5,725 bases of DNA from an uncultured Clostridia bacterium (GTDB lineage: Bacteria; Bacillota_A; Clostridia; Christensenellales; Aristaeellaceae). Positions 1 through 5,670 of this stretch are shown here, piece after piece. Position numbers and translations under genes: made by a program. The stretch covers positions 1 to 5,725 of the forward strand of contig CAMVDI010000119.1 of the NCBI GenBank assembly GCA_947166205.1, read 5' to 3'. Within the stretch, counting starts at the first letter, position 1. Each line of letters starts with the position of its first letter. A model generated the notes under the pieces. It did not search any database. It was given only the letters and a program-made list of their open reading frames with translations, and had not been told where the DNA came from.

Positions 1-9
1 GGAACCTCT

Positions 10-72
10 ATGAAACGGATTCTGTCTCTGATCCTGTGCGCTGCGCTGCTGATCCCCATGGTCGCGGTCGCC
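10..72 (+). other. Signal peptide (signal peptidase I type) of the solute-binding protein
   Basis: Residues 1-21 comprise a short basic start (K2, R3), a hydrophobic core (residues 4-18) and AVA at 19-21, followed by GADE. Cleavage after A21 or A23 would fit the signal peptidase I rule. The only cysteine, C10, is preceded by L-I-L and sits after only six hydrophobic residues, so a lipoprotein site is unlikely. Confidence 0.75.
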
Positions 73-2046
73 GGCGCGGACGAAACCGTCACGCTGCGTA
101 TGGCCACCGGCTACAACAGCGCGAAGACCGGTATCACCTTCGATTCCGAAACCGCGGGCGAAGGCGTGACCCTGGCCGACGGCGTGACCTATAACGCCGG
201 AGACCTGAAGCCCACCTGGGTGGCTCTCGAAGGCATCCTGGGCGTCAAGTTCGAAAGCAAGTACCAGGGCAACGGCTCCGCCAAGGAGTTCGAGTACTGG
301 AAAGACCGTCTGGCCGAGGTGGACATGGTCTCCGGCCCCGCCGCCACCCTGAATGAGTACGGCGAGAACGGCTCCCTGGTCAACCTGGCGGAGCATATGG
401 ACAAGCTGCCGAACTTCGCGGCCTATCTGGAAGCGAACCCCATCGTCCGGCTGTCCATCATGGGCAACACCACCACCGGCGCCATCTACTTCAGCCCCTA
501 TTTCGACGGTGTCAACGACATCGAGCGGATGCCCCTGATCCGGGCGGACTACGTGATCAAGCTGCTGGACGGCGAAGGTGAATTCACCGCCGATGCCTGC
601 GGCCAGACCGCCGCTCCCGTCTACACCCCCTACATGCCCACCTCCGGCAAGGTGGAGATCGAGACGCCCACTCTGGACGGCACCGCCCCCGAGATCGTGG
701 TCAAGGATTATGACGCCTTCGGCAACATCATCGCCCTCATGAACGAGCGGGGCGCCATGTCCGGTGTCGAAGCGGTCAACCTGCTCCGTGAGTACATCGA
801 CAAGACCTACGGCGGATACTACGGAACCGCCCGTTCCAATCTGTTCATCGGCCAGAACGCGGCCTGGGACGCGGACGAAATGGTCGCCCTGCTCCGCTGC
901 GTCGTCGCCAACCCCCAGAGCCTGAACGGCACCGATTCCATCCAGGGCATGTTCTCCCGCGAGGATAACAACAATCAGCGCCGGGTTGACCTGTTCCGGT
1001 TCGCCGGCCACCTGTTCGGCGTCCGCGGCCTCGAGTCCCGTCAGGATTACCTGTTCTTCGGCACCGACGGCCAGCTGCATGACGCCCGCCAGGAAGCCGC
1101 CACTTACGAAGCCCTGGGCCGGATGCATGACATGGTTTCCGAAGGTCTGATCTCCAAGGCGTACGTCGACGCCGCGGAAGAGAATTCCTCCACCTATCTG
1201 GAGAATGACAACGGCTTCCTCTCCTATGACTACAACCAGACCCAGACCGTCATGAACGCCACCAAGCTCCAGGAGGGCGAGAAGTACATGGCCGTCATGG
1301 TGCCCGTGGCCAAGTGGTTCGACGGAACCGAGGGCGGCGTCTTCATGCGGTTCACCGAATCCTGGCGTTCCGTGAAGACCGATGCCTGGGCCATCTCCAA
1401 GGCCGGCGTCGAGTCCAACCCCGGCGCCCTGGACAAGGCCCTGGCCCTGATCGACTACGCCTATTCCGAAGAAGGCCAGATCCTGATGTCCTACGGTCCC
1501 GAAGCCTTCAGGAAGGCCGGCGAAACCTTCCTCTTCAACGGCAAGCAGATGCCCGTCATCGCGGACGCTACCTACGCCGAGCTGTGGGAGAAAGCCAAAG
1601 GCAACTACACCAACTACGCCCGTCAGTATCTGGGCTCCACCCTGTCCTTCGTGAAGAGCCAGGCCTTTGAGTATCAGTGCACTCACGAAGTCGGCAAGGA
1701 AGGCGCCGGCTACATCTCCACCGCCATCGGTCTGGGCACCATCAAGCACCCGCTGCTGGAGGTCTCCGAGAATCCCTGGTACACCTCCGTGCCCACCGTG
1801 CTGCCCAACACCAAGAACGAGAATGACCTGCTGAACACCTATGTTGAGCTGACCGCCAACGGCAAGTTCTCCTCCGGCAAGGGCGGCGAGAACCTGTTCG
1901 TGGACATCATCGTGAACGGCCTGTCCGATTCCGCTGAGGCGCTGGCCGCCACCGTGACCGGCGACTGGCACGGCAAGCAGTACCTGGCCCTGAAGGAAAG
2001 CGCCTGGAAGAAGCTGCTCACCTATTACGAAGGACTGTCCAAGTAA
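10..2046 (+). CDS. Large extracellular solute-binding protein of an ABC importer (LplA-like, CUT1 type)
   Basis: Probable substrate-capture subunit of an ABC importer, likely for a sugar or oligosaccharide. The protein has 678 residues. An N-terminal signal peptide (residues 1-21 or 1-23) has a K-R start, a hydrophobic core and an AVA/AGA cleavage site. Residues about 64-135 resemble the first lobe of LplA-like binding proteins: a W..LE...GV.F segment, then D-M-V-S-G, then NEYGENGSLVNL and a L-P-N-F segment. Residues 485-498 (YSEEGQILMSYGPE) match the second-lobe motif common in this family. No lipobox is visible; C10 lies inside the hydrophobic core and has L at -1. The length exceeds the usual 430-560 residues, and the excess seems to lie around residues 185-240. 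Codons are strongly biased (CTG, AAC, ATC, GGC), as in a highly expressed gene. ATG at 10 is chosen because the signal peptide starts there; only GGA at 1-3 hints at a ribosome site truncated by the window. The substrate cannot be read from sequence. Confidence 0.9.
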   Translation: MKRILSLILCAALLIPMVAVAGADETVTLRMATGYNSAKTGITFDSETAGEGVTLADGVTYNAGDLKPTWVALEGILGVKFESKYQGNGSAKEFEYWKDRLAEVDMVSGPAATLNEYGENGSLVNLAEHMDKLPNFAAYLEANPIVRLSIMGNTTTGAIYFSPYFDGVNDIERMPLIRADYVIKLLDGEGEFTADACGQTAAPVYTPYMPTSGKVEIETPTLDGTAPEIVVKDYDAFGNIIALMNERGAMSGVEAVNLLREYIDKTYGGYYGTARSNLFIGQNAAWDADEMVALLRCVVANPQSLNGTDSIQGMFSREDNNNQRRVDLFRFAGHLFGVRGLESRQDYLFFGTDGQLHDARQEAATYEALGRMHDMVSEGLISKAYVDAAEENSSTYLENDNGFLSYDYNQTQTVMNATKLQEGEKYMAVMVPVAKWFDGTEGGVFMRFTESWRSVKTDAWAISKAGVESNPGALDKALALIDYAYSEEGQILMSYGPEAFRKAGETFLFNGKQMPVIADATYAELWEKAKGNYTNYARQYLGSTLSFVKSQAFEYQCTHEVGKEGAGYISTAIGLGTIKHPLLEVSENPWYTSVPTVLPNTKNENDLLNTYVELTANGKFSSGKGGENLFVDIIVNGLSDSAEALAATVTGDWHGKQYLALKESAWKKLLTYYEGLSK

Positions 2047-2057
2047 TCATTCATCCC

Positions 2058-2078
2058 TCAGCGCGCTGTAAGCGCTGA
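2058..2078 (+). promoter_or_regulatory. Small intercistronic hairpin
   Basis: A perfect 7-base inverted repeat, TCAGCGC at 2058-2064 and GCGCTGA at 2072-2078, encloses a 7-base loop. It starts 11 bases after the stop codon of the binding protein and directly precedes a much stronger hairpin. No T-run follows, so it is not a standard terminator. It may help protect the 3' end of the binding-protein message; that role is inferred. Confidence 0.5.
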
Positions 2079-2083
2079 ATCCC

Positions 2084-2119
2084 CTCCTTCCCCCTCTCCT
2101 TCGGGGGAGGGGGAAGGGG
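2084..2119 (+). promoter_or_regulatory. Long intercistronic stem-loop with UUCG tetraloop
   Basis: Bases 2084-2099 pair with 2104-2119 over 16 positions, two of them G-U pairs (2097-2106 and 2085-2118). The loop 2100-2103 is TTCG closed by C-G, the classical extra-stable tetraloop. The stem is pyrimidine-rich on the 5' side and purine-rich on the 3' side. It is followed by AAAAC and not a T-run, so it is not a good intrinsic terminator on either strand. In binding-protein operons such a structure after the first gene commonly blocks 3' exonucleases and raises binding protein over membrane subunits (malE-malF is the known example); that role is inferred here. The C-rich/G-rich palindrome also looks like a dispersed repeat type, which cannot be tested within this window. 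Confidence 0.75.
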
Positions 2120-2131
2120 AAAACTTGAAGC

Positions 2132-2139
2132 AGGGGGAA
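2132..2139 (+). promoter_or_regulatory. Unusual G-rich ribosome binding site for the 2145 gene
   Basis: AGGGGGAA ends 5 bases before the ATG at 2145. It is an imperfect Shine-Dalgarno sequence compared with the AGGAGG sites elsewhere in the window. The same octamer occurs at 2108-2115 in the 3' arm of the upstream hairpin, so the hairpin's 5' arm can in principle pair with either copy. Confidence 0.55.
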
Positions 2140-2144
2140 TCGTC

Positions 2145-2735
2145 ATGTATAAGAAGCAAATGAAGCTCCAGCGAATGATCTGTCTCTTTGCGCTGATTGC
2201 GGCGGCGCTTGTCTTCGTGTATTCGCTGGGTATGCTGACCGATCTGTACGACAGCCTCTACCCCATGATGAGGAACCCGGATAATCTGGAAGAGACTGAT
2301 GTCCCCGGCTCCATCATCTACTATGACATGCAGCCCTTCAACCACCAGCTGCTGATCAGCTCCCTGGCGCTGATTCTGCTGGCGGCGCTGCTCTTTGTGA
2401 CCAATACCTCCTCCCGCAGGAAATACTATATCGGAAACTATGTGGCCACCTGCCTCAACGTGGTGGCCGAGGTGGGCGTCGCCGTCTGGGCGCACCTGCA
2501 GATCTCGGCGTTCAAAACCCAGTTCATCAACACGGTGGACTTTGAGTCGCTGGAGATGTGGGCCGGCATCTGGGATTCTCCGGTCATGACGAAGGATTCC
2601 ACCTTCTGGTTCGATATCCATTATCTGGTTTTCGCACTGGTCCTTCTCGCGGCCGTGCTGCTGATTGTGAACGTAATCTGGAAAAGAAGGCTCATGCGGG
2701 GCGAAGCCGCCCTGTTGGCCGGAAAGGCGGTGTAA
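2145..2735 (+). CDS. Four-helix integral membrane protein, class A, copy 1 (function unknown)
   Basis: This 196-residue protein is not one I recognise. Four hydrophobic segments lie near residues 11-30, 67-87, 96-117 and 160-179. Positive charges at the N-terminus (KKQMKLQR), in the 88-95 loop (RRK) and at the C-terminus (KRRLMR) predict both ends inside, with two long outer loops at 31-66 and 118-159. A D-I-H motif (157-159) lies at the outer start of helix 4. There is no EAA coupling loop, and the protein is shorter than MalF/MalG-type permeases. It resembles the gene at 4302: both have F-x-Y-x4-L-T at the end of helix 1 (residues 24-32 here), a basic inner loop, and D-[I/V]-H before helix 4. 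It follows the binding protein after 98 bases and precedes the next membrane gene by 3 bases. An importer accessory or atypical membrane subunit is the best guess. Confidence 0.85.
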   Translation: MYKKQMKLQRMICLFALIAAALVFVYSLGMLTDLYDSLYPMMRNPDNLEETDVPGSIIYYDMQPFNHQLLISSLALILLAALLFVTNTSSRRKYYIGNYVATCLNVVAEVGVAVWAHLQISAFKTQFINTVDFESLEMWAGIWDSPVMTKDSTFWFDIHYLVFALVLLAAVLLIVNVIWKRRLMRGEAALLAGKAV

Positions 2736-2738
2736 AGC

Positions 2739-3212
2739 ATGAACGAAGAATATACGCGGCTTGACCGTATGCGCTATACCAAGAATACCACCTCCTCCCG
2801 CCTGGCGATTCTCGCGATCGTGTTCGATGTGCTCTTCTTTATCAGTCTGTATAAATCCGATGTGGGAACGTACTACTATACGATCCTGATCGGCGCCTCC
2901 ATCCTTTATAATCTGGTCTTTCTGCTGGCCACCTTCCTGGCTTCCGAGGGCGTGAAGAGCTATCAGCGCAATTACTCCTGGCTGCTGCTTCTCCTGGGCT
3001 GCGGGCAGATCGTCCGGATCTTCATCTACCCCGTGCAGGCCCACAGCGCCGTGGTTGCCGGCCAGCAGGTGATGGGAAACGGCCAGTTCATCTTCATGCT
3101 GATCTGCCTGGCGGCCTCCGCGGTCTGCCTGTTCGCCAGCGGGATCATCAACTGGAGAAAGAGCAGGGCGCTCTCCGCCCATATCGCTGCTGTGGAAGCG
3201 GCAAAAGCGTAA
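2739..3212 (+). CDS. Four-helix integral membrane protein, class B, copy 1 (function unknown)
   Basis: This 157-residue protein is not one I recognise. Hydrophobic helices lie near residues 21-38, 46-68, 79-98 and 115-137. Basic residues before helix 1 (R8, R10, R12, K15), in the 69-79 loop and after helix 4 (WRKSR) predict N-in, C-in topology. The outer loops are short: about 7 residues (KSDVGTY) and about 17 residues. This separates it from the neighbouring class A proteins and matches the gene at 4881. No permease EAA motif is placed between helices; the C-terminal EAA at 152-154 lies in the tail. The start is ATG at 2739, one codon after the stop of the preceding gene and in the same frame, with a modest ribosome site (AAAGGCGG, 2723-2730) inside that gene. 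Translational coupling is likely. It is probably co-produced with the 2145 product and the following ATPase. Confidence 0.85.
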   Translation: MNEEYTRLDRMRYTKNTTSSRLAILAIVFDVLFFISLYKSDVGTYYYTILIGASILYNLVFLLATFLASEGVKSYQRNYSWLLLLLGCGQIVRIFIYPVQAHSAVVAGQQVMGNGQFIFMLICLAASAVCLFASGIINWRKSRALSAHIAAVEAAKA

Positions 3213-3218
3213 GGAGGA
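3211..3218 (+). promoter_or_regulatory. Strong ribosome binding site overlapping a stop codon
   Basis: AAGGAGGA lies 6 bases before the ATG at 3225. Its first two bases are also the last two of the TAA stop (3210-3212) of the membrane gene upstream. This near-consensus site fixes the ATPase start and fits coupled translation. Confidence 0.8.
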
Positions 3219-3224
3219 AGCAAT

Positions 3225-4298
3225 ATGGCTCAGCTTCAATTGCAGCACCTGGATAAAATTTACGATAACAATGTCCAGGCCGTCTATGATTTCAACCTGG
3301 ATGTGAAGGACGGGGAACTCATCGTTCTGGTGGGTCCCTCCGGCTGCGGAAAGTCCACCACCCTGCGCATGGTCGCCGGGCTGGAGGATATCTCCCGGGG
3401 CCATCTGCTCCTGGACGGCAAGGACATCACCCAGGCTCCCGCCAAGGACCGGGATATGGCCATGGTGTTCCAGAACTACGCCCTCTACGGCCACATGACC
3501 ATCTATGAGAACATGGCCTTCTCCCTGACCCTGCGGAAGGAAGATCCCAATGTGATTCATAAGAAGGTGCTGGCCGCGGCGGAGATTCTGGATCTTTCCG
3601 CCCAGCTGAACAAGAAGCCCTCCCAGCTTTCCGGCGGCCAGCGCCAGCGCGTCGCCATGGGCCGGGCCATCGTCCGGAATCCGAAGGTCTTCCTCTTCGA
3701 CGAGCCGCTCTCCAACCTGGACGCGAAGCTCCGCAGCGCCACCCGGCGGGAGATCCTCCTGCTGCACAAGCGCCTGCAGGCCACCATCCTGTACGTGACC
3801 CACGATCAGACCGAGGCCATGACCCTGGCGGACCGGATCGTCTGCATGTCCATGGGCCATGTCCAGCAGATCGGTACGCCCCTGGAGCTCTACGATCATC
3901 CGAACAATACCTTCGTCGCCACCTTTATCGGCCTGCCGCCCATGAACATGTTCGATACCGTCTTTGAGGACGGGGTGCTGAAGGGCAAGGGCTTCACGGT
4001 GCCCCTCTCCGATGAGCAGAAGGACCTGCTGTCCGCCTGCTCCGGGAAAAAGATCATCCTGGGCGTCCGGCCCGAGGACATCTCCGAGGGCGGCGATCTC
4101 TCGATCAAGGTTTCCACCAACGAGAATCTGGGCATGAACACGCTGGTGCACGGCGCCCTGACCGGCGGAAGCCACATCACCGCCAAGCTCAGAGGCTGGA
4201 GCGATTACAAGGGCGGGGATCTGGTGCCCGTCCACTTCAACCGCATGCACTTCTTCGATCCCGAAACCACGAATGCCATCCGAAAGGAGGCGGAGTAA
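3225..4298 (+). CDS. ABC transporter ATP-binding protein, MalK/MsmX/UgpC family (first ATPase)
   Basis: This is the cytosolic ATPase of a carbohydrate-type importer; such proteins dimerise, hydrolyse ATP and drive the permeases. At 357 residues it is close to the family's usual ~370. All catalytic elements are visible: Walker A GPSGCGKST (37-45), Q-loop Q83, signature LSGGQ (135-139), Walker B FLFDE (156-160), D-loop SNLD (163-166) and switch H193 in VTHDQTEAM. The C-terminal regulatory OB/TOBE domain follows, with IGLPPMNM (235-242), GVRPED (280-285), ENLG and a final FFDPET segment. After the Q-loop it reads YALYGHMT where YPHM is usual, and the helix after the D-loop (LRSATRREI) departs from the common LR..MR.EI. 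Family annotation pipelines often call such proteins UgpC or MsmX, but the substrate is not shown by sequence. It sits directly after two four-helix genes, and a second ATPase follows at 5671. Confidence 0.96.
   Translation: MAQLQLQHLDKIYDNNVQAVYDFNLDVKDGELIVLVGPSGCGKSTTLRMVAGLEDISRGHLLLDGKDITQAPAKDRDMAMVFQNYALYGHMTIYENMAFSLTLRKEDPNVIHKKVLAAAEILDLSAQLNKKPSQLSGGQRQRVAMGRAIVRNPKVFLFDEPLSNLDAKLRSATRREILLLHKRLQATILYVTHDQTEAMTLADRIVCMSMGHVQQIGTPLELYDHPNNTFVATFIGLPPMNMFDTVFEDGVLKGKGFTVPLSDEQKDLLSACSGKKIILGVRPEDISEGGDLSIKVSTNENLGMNTLVHGALTGGSHITAKLRGWSDYKGGDLVPVHFNRMHFFDPETTNAIRKEAE
4283..4290 (+). promoter_or_regulatory. Ribosome binding site for the 4302 gene, inside the ATPase gene
   Basis: AAAGGAGG within the last codons of the ATPase lies 11 bases upstream of the ATG at 4302. 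The sequence is near-consensus but the spacing is slightly long. Placement across the stop codon at 4296-4298 suggests coupled translation. Confidence 0.65.
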
Positions 4299-4301
4299 TC
4301 C

Positions 4302-4877
4302 ATGGCCAATGCGAAGACTAAGCCCGGATTCGGAGCCCGCATCCGCGAATTCTTCCGGAAGCGCCTGGTCTCCCTGAAGCGGAAGCCGAACATGATCCCC
4401 CTGGTGGTGATGGTCCTGGCCTTCCTGTATTATTCCTTCAATCTGACCCAGATCTCAAACACCACCGCCCTGATCAACGGGCCTCACATGGGGCTGACGG
4501 AGTTCGCCACCATGCTCTTCTCCGCCCTGAGCCTGGTCTGCTTCCTGAACGCCTTCCCGCATCGGAAAAAGGTGAACATTCCCATGCTGGCGCTGATGGT
4601 GGTCATGGTCGGCGGGCTGATCTTCTGCGATATCTATTACGGAGGAAGAATCACCATCGCCATCACCCGGGAGACGAACCGGATCGATCCCACCGGAAAG
4701 AACATCTTCGTGGCCAACGCCAAGCATGTGCTGGATGTACATAAGATCATCCTGCTCGTGGGTCTGGCGCTGACCGCGCTGCTGCCGGTCTATACGCCCC
4801 TGCTCAAGAAGATCAACACCAGCATCCAGGTCGAAGGCAGCGGGGACATGGCCGCCATCGATATCTCTCAGGAATGA
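4302..4877 (+). CDS. Four-helix integral membrane protein, class A, copy 2 (function unknown)
   Basis: This 191-residue protein is not one I recognise. After a basic N-terminus of about 30 residues (net positive, RKRLVSLKRK), helices lie near 31-47, 66-84, 92-112 and 148-166. The basic inner loop PHRKK (86-90) and C-terminal LLKK predict N-in, C-in, with outer loops at about 48-65 and 113-147. D-V-H at 145-147 stands just outside helix 4, as D-I-H does in the 2145 product. F-x-Y-x4-L-T at 41-49 also matches that protein. These shared positions, plus equal topology and gene order, suggest the two are distant paralogues. The C-terminus ends in an acidic tail (residues 178-191). No EAA loop is seen. 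It starts one codon after the ATPase stop, in the same frame. Role in the importer is inferred from context only. Confidence 0.85.
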   Translation: MANAKTKPGFGARIREFFRKRLVSLKRKPNMIPLVVMVLAFLYYSFNLTQISNTTALINGPHMGLTEFATMLFSALSLVCFLNAFPHRKKVNIPMLALMVVMVGGLIFCDIYYGGRITIAITRETNRIDPTGKNIFVANAKHVLDVHKIILLVGLALTALLPVYTPLLKKINTSIQVEGSGDMAAIDISQE

Positions 4878-4880
4878 TCC

Positions 4881-5606
4881 ATGGCCAGAAAAAAGAAATC
4901 CCCCGCCCGCGCCTCGGCTCCCCGTGAGAAGCTGGAGTTTCCCCACGGCGCCTCCCTGAAGGGCGGAAATCCCCTCCCCTCTTCTCCCCGCGAAAAGGCG
5001 GCCCCCGCCCCGCAGGAGAAGAATCCCTATCATCTGAACCTGAAGGCCGTGGATGACCTGGTCACCGCCTCGCCGGAGAATTCTCCCCCGGTTTCGAAGC
5101 AGGAGCTGCGCCGGTATCACGCGGGTCCACGGGTTCACCTGTCGGACTGGGTCAAGGCGCTGCTGCTCAAGTTCTGGTTCGCCGGGGTAATCTGCTACTT
5201 CTTCATCTGGGGGCTCAGCACCTACTCTCTGAATCAGTGGGACCTGATCCTGATTCTGGGCATCGCTCTGGGCGGGGTGACCCACCTGCTGACGAAGAAC
5301 ATCTACCGGTTCATGGCGAAAACCGAAGGCGCCTACGACCGCTGGATGATGTTCCCCCGCAAGAGCCTGGTTTTCCTGCCCCCCGATATTCTCTACGCCC
5401 TGCTGCTGATCGTCTGTACCATGATGACCTACAGCGGCATCAACACCCTTTTCTCCGGGCCGGACGGGACAGCCGTCCTGAACGTGGAGCCCCTGCTTTT
5501 CGGGCTGTTCGTGACGCTCTGGGATCTGCTGTTTCTGGGCTGCAAGCACCTGCTTTCGCGGATTGTCCGGGATGCCAGGCGGAAGGTTTCTTCTTCCGGT
5601 TCCTGA
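4881..5606 (+). CDS. Four-helix membrane protein with long basic proline-rich N-terminal tail, class B, copy 2
   Basis: This 241-residue protein is not one I recognise. Residues 1-90 form a predicted cytosolic tail rich in Pro, Ser, Ala, Lys and Arg (starting MARKKKSPAR), likely disordered, with no known domain visible. Helices follow near 97-113, 120-137, 163-184 and 204-222. The inner loop 139-161 and the C-terminus (SRIVRDARRK) are basic, giving N-in, C-in topology with short outer loops of about 6 and 16 residues. That matches the 2739 product, which lacks the tail. The similarity is mainly in topology and order, with little sequence identity by eye. ATG at 4881 is one codon after the upstream TGA and has only a weak ribosome site (CAGGA, 4869-4873), so translation probably depends on coupling. 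A later start would remove the tail, but I see no better supported one. Function unknown; importer context. Confidence 0.82.
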   Translation: MARKKKSPARASAPREKLEFPHGASLKGGNPLPSSPREKAAPAPQEKNPYHLNLKAVDDLVTASPENSPPVSKQELRRYHAGPRVHLSDWVKALLLKFWFAGVICYFFIWGLSTYSLNQWDLILILGIALGGVTHLLTKNIYRFMAKTEGAYDRWMMFPRKSLVFLPPDILYALLLIVCTMMTYSGINTLFSGPDGTAVLNVEPLLFGLFVTLWDLLFLGCKHLLSRIVRDARRKVSSSGS

Positions 5607-5670
5607 AGCCCGGCGCCCCGCTGCCGCCGATTGAATCATTTCCCATGGAAAAACAGAGGAGGTAAACCTC
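5607..5670 (+). other. Short gap before the second ATPase
   Basis: These 64 bases separate the last membrane gene from the second ATPase, the longest gap after the 2047-2144 one. They hold a weak 5-base inverted repeat (CGGCG 5611-5615, CGCCG 5625-5629), a six-codon frame at 5645-5665 and a ribosome site. I see no promoter or T-run terminator, so the operon probably continues. Confidence 0.6.
5655..5663 (+). promoter_or_regulatory. Strong ribosome binding site of the second ATPase
   Basis: AGAGGAGGT ends 7 bases before the ATG at 5671. It is the closest match to the 16S anti-Shine-Dalgarno in the window and fixes the start of the truncated gene. Confidence 0.85.

Noticed and set aside
28..40. 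Lipobox at C10 of the binding protein
   Set aside because: Residues before the cysteine are L-I-L without the small residue needed at -1, and the hydrophobic stretch before it is too short.
1314..1670. Arg/Pro-rich + strand frame inside the binding protein gene
   Set aside because: Off-frame shadow of a gene with a clear family motif in its own frame; composition is typical of shifted high-GC coding DNA.
2058..2125. Intrinsic terminator after the binding protein
   Set aside because: The hairpins are strong, but no T-run follows on the + strand (AAAAC follows) or on the minus strand, and the next genes clearly belong to the same importer.
3180..3209. EAA permease coupling motif in the 2739 product
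   Set aside because: The E-A-A occurs in the C-terminal tail after the last helix, without the downstream glycine and I-x-L-P pattern of a permease loop.
2058..4250. Very long open frame (730 codons) on the minus strand
   Set aside because: It lies antisense to three well supported genes, is rich in H, Q, G and D with no domain, and its end is the translated hairpin. It stays open because the three + strand genes share a frame and are GC-rich at third positions.
5611..5629. Inverted repeat as terminator before the second ATPase
   Set aside because: Only 5 pairs with a 9-base loop and no T-run; expected by chance in GC-rich sequence.
5237..5665. + strand frame overlapping the end of the last membrane gene
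   Set aside because: Mostly covered by a gene with four clear hydrophobic helices; the shifted frame is Arg/Pro/Ala-rich with no domain. Only its last six codons were kept as a low-interest note.
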